A stretch of DNA of 20,440 nucleotides, taken from NCBI GenBank assembly GCA_001303545.1, contig LJUA01000011.1, forward strand, positions 1-20,440. The letters are read 5' to 3'. A program made the translations under genes and the position numbers. Position 1 is the stretch's first letter. Each line of letters starts with the position of its first letter. Positions 15,036 through 20,440 of the stretch are shown here, in pieces. Origin of the DNA: Dehalococcoidia bacterium SM23_28_2. GTDB taxonomy: Bacteria > Chloroflexota > Dehalococcoidia > SM23-28-2. The notes under the pieces are model-generated. The model was not told the origin of the DNA and made no database searches. It saw only the letters and a list, made by a program, of their open reading frames with translations.

Positions 15036-16151
15036 ATGGCGGAGACCGGCAGAGCTGCGCTATTTATCGACACCGGCCAGCCCTACGAGATTCGAGAGAT
15101 ACCCCTGCCCGAGGTGGAGCCCGATGCCATCCTAGTCAGAGTGACCACCGCCAGCATCTGTGGCTCCGATCTTCATGTCTGGCGGGGCGACATTCGTGTG
15201 GCAATGGCTGGCCCCGGCGCTCGCATCATGGGCCACGAGATGGTTGGGCGGGTGTACAGGCTGGGGGCCAACGTCAGCACCGACTCCCTGGGCCAGCCCT
15301 TGAAGGAGGGGGATCGGGTCATCTATCCTTACTTCTTCCCCTGCCGTCGCTGCTACCAGTGCCTGCGCGGCGAATTTAACTGCTGCCCTACCCGCTATCC
15401 GCTCCCGCCTATTGTCGATAACTTCCCCCATTTCACCGGCGCCTACGCCGAGTACTTCTATCTGCCGCCGGGCCACTTCGTGTTCAAGGCGGGCGAGGAC
15501 CTGCCCGATGAGATGCTGGCGCCCATCAACTGCGCCCTTTCTGAGGTGACGTTCGGCTTGCACAAGGTGGGCATCACCTTCGGCGACAGCGTCGCAATTC
15601 AGGGGGCGGGTGGCCTGGGCATCAATGCCACGATGGTAGCCAGAGAGATGGGAGCCAGCCAGATCATCGTTATCGATGGCATTCCAGAGCGACTGGAGCT
15701 GACCAAGGCCTGCGGAGCCGACCACGTTATCGACATCAACGAGACGGCCTCGTCCTTCGAGCGCATCAACAGGGTGAAGGAGTTCACCGATGGGCGGGGC
15801 GCTGATGTGGTGGTGGAGGTGGTGGGCGTTCCCGACGTCATCGCCGAAGGCCTGACCATGGCACGAGCAGGGGGAAGCTACCTGGAGATTGGCAATATCA
15901 CCATGGGGCAGGTGGCCACGCTCGACCCCTCGCAGTGGGTCTGGTCCAATAAGCGTATCGTGTCCGTGAATATGTATGACCCCTGGATCATGCCCGTGGC
16001 CCTGGATTTCCTGCGGCGGACGCGGGACAAGTACCCTGTCCATAAAGTAGTCTCCCACAAGTTCCCCCTGGAGCAGATAAACGAGGCCTTCCAGGAGGCG
16101 GAGTGGGCCAACAAGCGTACGGCTGTCACCAGGGCTTGCATTGTGCCTTAG
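15036..16151 (+). CDS. Zinc-dependent medium-chain alcohol dehydrogenase
   Basis: Oxidises an alcohol or polyol with a nicotinamide cofactor. The 371-residue protein has catalytic-zinc residues C42 (SICGSDLH), H67-E68 (GHE) and probably C166. The structural-zinc cluster is C103, C106, C109 and a Cys at 116/117. The Rossmann motif GAGGLG (190-195) is followed by Asp214 at the end of the second strand, which favours NAD over NADP. GAGGAGG lies 8 bases before ATG 15036. The frame extends 13 codons further to GTG 14997, but the promoter overlaps that part. It lies 85 bases before the HpaB-like gene and is probably co-transcribed. Relatives include threonine, sorbitol and butanediol dehydrogenases; the substrate is unknown. 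Confidence 0.92.
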   Translation: MAETGRAALFIDTGQPYEIREIPLPEVEPDAILVRVTTASICGSDLHVWRGDIRVAMAGPGARIMGHEMVGRVYRLGANVSTDSLGQPLKEGDRVIYPYFFPCRRCYQCLRGEFNCCPTRYPLPPIVDNFPHFTGAYAEYFYLPPGHFVFKAGEDLPDEMLAPINCALSEVTFGLHKVGITFGDSVAIQGAGGLGINATMVAREMGASQIIVIDGIPERLELTKACGADHVIDINETASSFERINRVKEFTDGRGADVVVEVVGVPDVIAEGLTMARAGGSYLEIGNITMGQVATLDPSQWVWSNKRIVSVNMYDPWIMPVALDFLRRTRDKYPVHKVVSHKFPLEQINEAFQEAEWANKRTAVTRACIVP

Positions 16152-16236
16152 GAAGCGGGCGGCGGCCGCTGAACAGCAATGGCTCGGCCGGTGGGAGATC
16201 GAGGCGCGGCCGGGCCTAGAGTGATAGAGGTGTAAC

Positions 16237-17679
16237 ATGGCAGTTCGATCACCCGAGGAATTCAGAGAGAGCCTGAGGGACGGCCGTCGCGTCTTCATCT
16301 ACGGCGATCTAGTAGACGACGTGACCACCCATCCCACTCTCAAGATCAGCACCGAGACGGCGGCCGGGGACTTCGTCCTAACGCACTCAGAGGACCCGAC
16401 CGTCCGTGATCTGTTCGTGGCGCCCCACCCGGAGAGCGGCGAGCCGATCAGCCGCTACTTCCTCCCTCCGCACACTTCGGAGGACCTGGAAAAGCGCCTG
16501 GAGATGATCGGACAGTCCATACGCCTGACAGGCGGGCTCCCCTTCGGCAAGGACGTCGGCACCGACGCCATGTACGCCATAATGACGACGGCGGAGCGGA
16601 TGGGCAAGGCGGAATATGTGGAGCGGGCGCGGAACTACCTAGAGCACCTGCGTAAGAACGACCTTAACCTGTGCGGTGCCATCACCGACGTCAAGGGCGA
16701 CCGAGGCAAGCCGCCGGCTCAGCAGGCGCACCCCGACTACTATGTGCACGTCGTCGACCAGAATAAGGAAGGTATCGTCGTCAGGGGCGCCAAGATCCAT
16801 ATCACCGGCGCCGCGGTGGCCAATGACATCCTGGTACTGCCTACCCGCCAGATGCGGGAGAACGAAGGTGAGTACTCGCTGGCCTTCGCCATCCCGGCCA
16901 ACACCAAGGGCATCACGATGATCTGTCGGCCCGGCCGCGGCGAGCGCGGCCCCTCGGAGTTCCCCGCTGCCCTTCCCGTGCGCGGCCTGGTGGAGGCGAT
17001 GATCATCTTCGACGACGTCCTTGTACCCTGGGAACGAGTCTTCATGTGCGGCGAATGGCCGTACTCCATGCTCCTGGCCTACACCTTCGCCACTTACCAT
17101 CGCTTCACAGCCGTGAGCTACAAGATCCCCGCCGTGGAGATCCTGGCCGGCTGCGCCGTCGCCATGGCCGAGATGAACGGCATCGAGCGGGCCGGGCACA
17201 TTCGTGCCAAGCTGGTGGACATCGCCGCCTACGTGGAGACACTGAAGGCGCTGGCCACCGCTGCCATCAAGTCGCCCGTCATGTACAGCGACCTGGCGGT
17301 ACCCAACCCTCTCATCACCAACATGGCCAAGCTGCACTTCGCCAGCCACTATCACGAGATCATCGGGCTAGTTCAGGATATCGCCGGCGGCATCATCACC
17401 ACCATGCCCACCTACCTAGACTGGCAGAACGAGGAACTCCACAAGCGGCTGGAGCACTACCTGGGCGGCTCTCCCAGGTACACTACGGAGGAACGCCTCA
17501 GGATGGTCGCCCTCACGCACCGCATGGTAGCCTCCGCCGAGAGCGCCTACATGGAAGTGGTTACGGTTCACGGCGAGGGCTCTATGGAGGCGCAGCGGAT
17601 GATGATCTACGCTGAGTCTCCTTTCAAGGAGTACCGCGACTTTGCCCTGGCCGCCGCCGGCGTCGAGCCGCGGGGCTAG
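16237..17679 (+). CDS. HpaB / 4-hydroxybutyryl-CoA dehydratase superfamily flavoprotein lacking Fe-S cysteines
   Basis: The 480-residue protein has the acyl-CoA-dehydrogenase-like fold of the 4-hydroxyphenylacetate 3-hydroxylase (HpaB) family. Its middle part (ITDVKGDR at 149-156, VVRGAKIHITG at 181-191, ILVLPT at 198-203) reads more like 4-hydroxybutyryl-CoA dehydratase than like HpaB, and the length (about 490 in the dehydratase) also agrees. That dehydratase binds a [4Fe-4S] cluster through two N-terminal Cys (CxxxC), a His and a further Cys. Here no Cys occurs before residue 146, and the segment after H288 (HRFTAVSYK) has none, so the cluster cannot form in the known way. It may be a flavin-only hydratase/isomerase or a reductase-dependent monooxygenase; no flavin reductase gene is adjacent. 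GAGGTG lies 5-6 bases before ATG 16237. Confidence 0.85.
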   Translation: MAVRSPEEFRESLRDGRRVFIYGDLVDDVTTHPTLKISTETAAGDFVLTHSEDPTVRDLFVAPHPESGEPISRYFLPPHTSEDLEKRLEMIGQSIRLTGGLPFGKDVGTDAMYAIMTTAERMGKAEYVERARNYLEHLRKNDLNLCGAITDVKGDRGKPPAQQAHPDYYVHVVDQNKEGIVVRGAKIHITGAAVANDILVLPTRQMRENEGEYSLAFAIPANTKGITMICRPGRGERGPSEFPAALPVRGLVEAMIIFDDVLVPWERVFMCGEWPYSMLLAYTFATYHRFTAVSYKIPAVEILAGCAVAMAEMNGIERAGHIRAKLVDIAAYVETLKALATAAIKSPVMYSDLAVPNPLITNMAKLHFASHYHEIIGLVQDIAGGIITTMPTYLDWQNEELHKRLEHYLGGSPRYTTEERLRMVALTHRMVASAESAYMEVVTVHGEGSMEAQRMMIYAESPFKEYRDFALAAAGVEPRG

Positions 17680-17796
17680 ACGCCGATACGCATCCCGGGC
17701 AGTTGCAAGCCGGCGGTCAGGACAGCGGCCCCAGCCAGAGTAAGGCTGGGAATGCTCACGCAGCCCTTCTCACCGACTTTGGGCCATCATATACAG

Positions 17797-17834
17797 AAAG
17801 AGGAGGAAGTTGCTCCCAACTTCCTCCTTTTTTT
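17797..17834. terminator. Strong bidirectional intrinsic terminator
   Basis: A perfect 12-base stem (AGGAGGAAGTTG at 17801-17812, complement at 17817-17828) closes a 4-base loop. It is followed on the plus strand by a run of seven T (17828-17834). Flanking AAAG pairs with the T-run and extends the stem. On the minus strand a shorter pyrimidine run follows. It can end the HpaB-like transcript and, less ideally, the convergent clpC transcript. Confidence 0.9.
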
Positions 17835-17853
17835 CGTTGTTGGCGAATAGCCC

Positions 17854-20313
17854 TTAGGCCAAGGCTGGCTCCGAGACGTTAATCAGGATGATCTCCTCGT
17901 CCTGCACGTCGATGCGGACGGTGTCGCCGGAATGGAAGCGTCCCTCCAGCAGGGCCTCCGACAGGCGGTCCTCCACCTCGTTCTGGATGATCCGCCGCAG
18001 GGGGCGGGCGCCGAACACCGGGTCGAAGCCCTTCTCGCCGATCCAGTCCTTGGCAACATCGGTCATGTCCAGGGTGATGCTCTTGAGAGCAAGCTGCTCC
18101 TCGATCTGCCGTATCTCCAGCTCCACGATCTGGCGGATGTGGTCGCGGGAGAGGGCGTGGAAGACCACCGTAGCATCCACCCGGTTGAGGAACTCCGGCC
18201 GGAAGACGTTCTTCATGGCCGTGAGCACCTTGTCCTTCATCTTGTTGTACTGCTCTTCCGTCGTCTTGGCATCTTCCGTCTTGGTGGAGAAGCCCAGCGC
18301 TGTCTCCTTGCGGATGAGGTCGGAGCCCACGTTGCTGGTCATGATGATGATCGTGTTACGGAAGTCCACTCGCCTCCCCTTGGCATCGGTCAGGTGACCA
18401 TCGTCGAAGATCTGGAGGAGCATGTTGAAGACCTCAGGGTGGGCCTTCTCGATCTCGTCCAAAAGGATTAGGCAGTAGGACTTTCGACGTACCGTATCGG
18501 TAAGCTGGCCAGCGTCATCGTAGCCCACGTAGCCAGGCGGCGCCCCGATGAGACGCGAGATGTTGTGGCGCTCCATGAACTCAGACATGTCCAACTTGAT
18601 CATGGCGTCTTCGCTGCCGAACATGAACTCGGAGAGCACCCGCGCCAGGTGGGTCTTGCCCACGCCCGTCGGGCCGAGGAACATGAACACGCCGATGGGC
18701 CGCTTGGGATCCTTGAGGCCAGCACGCGCTCGCCGCACGGCCTTGGACACGACGTGGATGGCCTCGTCCTGGCCGACCACCCGCTCATGGAGGACGTCCT
18801 CCATCTGCAACAGCCGTTGCGACTCCTCGCTGGCGATGCGGGTCACGGGGATCCCCGTCCACATGCTCACCACTTCGCAGATGTCCTCGTCGGTGACCAC
18901 AGGCTTGGCCTCAGCTTGTTCGGTCCGCCAGCCACGAGCCATGCTCTCGATCTTCTCCTGGAGGACGACTTCCTGCTCGCGGAGCTCGGCGGCGACCTCA
19001 TATTGCTGGCCAGCGATAGCGGCCTCTTTCTCCTTTCGCAGGCTCTCCAGGCCGCGCACGGCCTCCTGAACGGAGGGCGGAGCATAGGAGCGCTTGATGC
19101 GCACACGGGAGGCCGCCTCGTCTACCAGATCAATAGCCTTGTCAGGCAGAGCGCGGTCGGGCACATAGCGCGCTGCCAGCTCGCCCGCCGCCTTCACGCT
19201 CTCATCGCTGATGATCAGCCCGTGGTGTTCCTCGTAGCGCTCCTTGATCCCTCGCAGGATGTCGATGGTCTCCTCAACAGTGGGCTCTTCCACTACGATG
19301 GGCTGAAAGCGTCGCTCCAGGGCAGCGTCTTTCTCGATGTGCTTGCGGTAATCGTCCAGAGTAGTGGCACCAATGCACTGCAGCTCGCCGCGGGAAAGGG
19401 AGGGCTTGAGGATGTTGGCGGCATCCACCGCCCCTTCGGCTGCGCCAGCGCCCACCAGCATGTGCATTTCGTCGATGAACAGGATGCAGTTGCCGGCGCT
19501 CTTCAGCTCTTCGATGACCTTCTTCAGGCGCTCCTCGAACTCACCGCGATACTTGGTGCCAGCCACCAGGGAGCCTATGTCCAGGGTGACTAGGCGACGA
19601 CTCTGGAGCATCTCGGGCACCTCGGACTTGGCGATGCGCTGAGCGAGGGCCTCGACTATGGCCGTCTTGCCCACGCCAGCCTCACCGATGAGCACCGGGT
19701 TGTTCTTGGTGCGGCGGGAGAGGATCTGAATCACGCGCTCTATCTCCCGCTCGCGGCCGATGACGGGGTCAAGCTTGCCCGCCCGGGCAGCGGCGGTGAG
19801 GTCCATGCCCAGTTGGTCGACGGTGGGGGTACGGGTGACGGCGCGTCCGCCGGCCGCCGCCTGGGGCATGCTCTGGGAAAGGATGCGAACCACCTCCGCT
19901 CGCACCTTCTCCAGGCTCACGCCCAGGCTCTCCAGCACGCCAGCGGCAATGCCTTCGCCTTCGCGCACCAGGCCCAATAGCAGGTGCTCTGTGCCGATGT
20001 AGTGATGGCTGAGACGGCGCGCCTCGTCCACCGCCAGCTCGATAACCTTCTTCGCTCGGGGAGTAAGGCCGATCTCGCCGCTGACAGGGCGATCGCCACG
20101 GCCAATGATGAACTCCACAGCAGACCGAACCTTGTTCAACTCCACGCCCAGATTGGCCAATACCTTAGCGGCTACGCCCTCGCCCTCTCTGACCAAGCCT
20201 AGAAGCAGGTGCTCTGTGCCGATGTAGTTGTGGTTGAAGCGCAGAGCCTCCTCTTGGGCCAGGGTTAGAACACGGCGCGCTCGCTCGGTAAACTTGTCGA
20301 ATCTATCTGCCAT
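17854..20313 (-). CDS. clpC: AAA+ protease ATPase / chaperone ClpC
   Basis: Hsp100 unfoldase that feeds proteins to ClpP and handles aggregates. The 819-residue protein has two N-terminal Clp repeats (about 5-70 and 82-145, each with YIGTEHLLLGLVREGEG). AAA-1 has Walker A GEAGVGKT (210-217) and Walker B ILFIDE (277-282). A middle UVR segment (about 424-458) separates ClpC from ClpB. AAA-2 has Walker A GPTGVGKT (547-554), pore loop GYVG (594-597) and Walker B LILLDE (615-620). ATG 20313 has GGGAG as ribosome site. The upstream gene ends 38 bases before it, so read-through is likely. No CtsR-type operator or mcsA/mcsB is visible nearby. No clpP lies in this window. Confidence 0.97.
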   Translation of the reverse strand: MADRFDKFTERARRVLTLAQEEALRFNHNYIGTEHLLLGLVREGEGVAAKVLANLGVELNKVRSAVEFIIGRGDRPVSGEIGLTPRAKKVIELAVDEARRLSHHYIGTEHLLLGLVREGEGIAAGVLESLGVSLEKVRAEVVRILSQSMPQAAAGGRAVTRTPTVDQLGMDLTAAARAGKLDPVIGREREIERVIQILSRRTKNNPVLIGEAGVGKTAIVEALAQRIAKSEVPEMLQSRRLVTLDIGSLVAGTKYRGEFEERLKKVIEELKSAGNCILFIDEMHMLVGAGAAEGAVDAANILKPSLSRGELQCIGATTLDDYRKHIEKDAALERRFQPIVVEEPTVEETIDILRGIKERYEEHHGLIISDESVKAAGELAARYVPDRALPDKAIDLVDEAASRVRIKRSYAPPSVQEAVRGLESLRKEKEAAIAGQQYEVAAELREQEVVLQEKIESMARGWRTEQAEAKPVVTDEDICEVVSMWTGIPVTRIASEESQRLLQMEDVLHERVVGQDEAIHVVSKAVRRARAGLKDPKRPIGVFMFLGPTGVGKTHLARVLSEFMFGSEDAMIKLDMSEFMERHNISRLIGAPPGYVGYDDAGQLTDTVRRKSYCLILLDEIEKAHPEVFNMLLQIFDDGHLTDAKGRRVDFRNTIIIMTSNVGSDLIRKETALGFSTKTEDAKTTEEQYNKMKDKVLTAMKNVFRPEFLNRVDATVVFHALSRDHIRQIVELEIRQIEEQLALKSITLDMTDVAKDWIGEKGFDPVFGARPLRRIIQNEVEDRLSEALLEGRFHSGDTVRIDVQDEEIILINVSEPALA

Positions 20314-20323
20314 ATCTCGGCTC

Positions 20324-20341
20324 CCTGTCTGCTAAGACAGG
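20324..20341 (-). promoter_or_regulatory. Hairpin overlapping the clpC ribosome-binding region
   Basis: A perfect 7-base stem (CCTGTCT / AGACAGG) with a 4-base loop ends 10 bases before the clpC ATG. On the clpC transcript its 3' arm includes the first bases of the AGGGAG ribosome site, so folding could reduce ribosome access. There is no T-run, so it is not a standard terminator. Confidence 0.45.
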
Positions 20342-20351
20342 CTGGTCTGCC

Positions 20352-20440
20352 CTACTTCTTCCCCTTCGACTTCTTTTCCGGCATCGTCTCATCTGAGGGA
20401 GCGTCCTTTGTCTCCTCGGGAGCTTCCTCGCTGGCCTCGA
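20352..20440 (-). CDS. 3' end of an unidentified gene upstream of clpC
   Basis: Only the last 29 codons are in the window, ending at TAG 20354-20352. The visible tail is acidic (EASEEAPEETKDAPSDE) and then strongly basic (KKSKGKK). Tails like this occur on ribosome- and chaperone-associated proteins, for example some trigger factors, and on nucleic-acid-binding proteins. That is too little to name it. It lies 38 bases before clpC on the same strand and probably shares a transcript with it. Confidence 0.5.
   Translation of the reverse strand, partial: EASEEAPEETKDAPSDETMPEKKSKGKK

Noticed and set aside
15132..16298. 388-codon open frame antisense to the alcohol dehydrogenase
   Set aside because: The sense strand encodes a complete enzyme with all motifs; the antisense product has no recognisable feature.
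16237..17679. Calling this gene a functional 4-hydroxybutyryl-CoA dehydratase
   Set aside because: The N-terminal CxxxC and the later Cys ligand of the iron-sulfur cluster are absent.
17730..17750. Hairpin CCCAGCC / GGCTGGG after the HpaB-like gene
   Set aside because: A 7-base stem without a T-run; the terminator 50 bases further on explains this region better.

Overview
This is a GC-rich bacterial chromosome segment that I read as Chloroflexota, at or near the Dehalococcoidia/Anaerolineae. That placement is an inference. It rests on a high-GC codon style, PD40 and Asp-box surface proteins with Pro/Thr-rich linkers, a UVR-type ClpC, a family III CoA-transferase, and a full rod-shape (elongasome) operon. 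No rRNA, tRNA, insertion sequence, CRISPR array or phage gene is visible.

Left part (1-2616): the 5' end of a secreted PD40-propeller lipoprotein runs leftward off the window. It is divergent from ligA (NAD-dependent DNA ligase), whose best start (598) is later than the longest reading frame suggests.

Centre-left (2692-9798): a promoter precedes a six-gene rightward operon of mreB (TTG start), mreC, mreD, mrdA (PBP2), rodA and a cobalamin-binding-type radical SAM protein. mreC/mreD and mreD/mrdA overlap by ATGA, rodA starts directly after the mrdA stop, and the radical SAM gene starts one base after the rodA stop. The first five genes form the peptidoglycan elongation machine. The radical SAM enzyme is the unexpected sixth member.

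Centre (9828-13429), leftward: two exported proteins. One is a lipoprotein with an approximately 85-residue Pro/Glu/Ala stalk. The other is an Asp-box beta-propeller built from an exact 186-bp (62-residue) period repeated seven times, with a C-terminal membrane anchor. The propeller gene has a near-perfect sigma70-type promoter and a Shine-Dalgarno sequence, but its signal peptide begins at an ATC codon rather than ATG/GTG/TTG.

Centre-right (13530-17679): a family III CoA-transferase (leftward) faces a zinc alcohol dehydrogenase and a flavoprotein of the HpaB / 4-hydroxybutyryl-CoA dehydratase superfamily (rightward). The spacer of about 300 bp between them carries plausible divergent promoters. 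Together they look like a small acid/alcohol catabolic module. The flavoprotein resembles the dehydratase in sequence but lacks its iron-sulfur cysteines.

Right part (17797-20440): a strong bidirectional hairpin terminator separates the catabolic genes from clpC (leftward). clpC has a hairpin over its ribosome-binding region and sits behind the 3' tail of an unidentified gene cut by the window edge.
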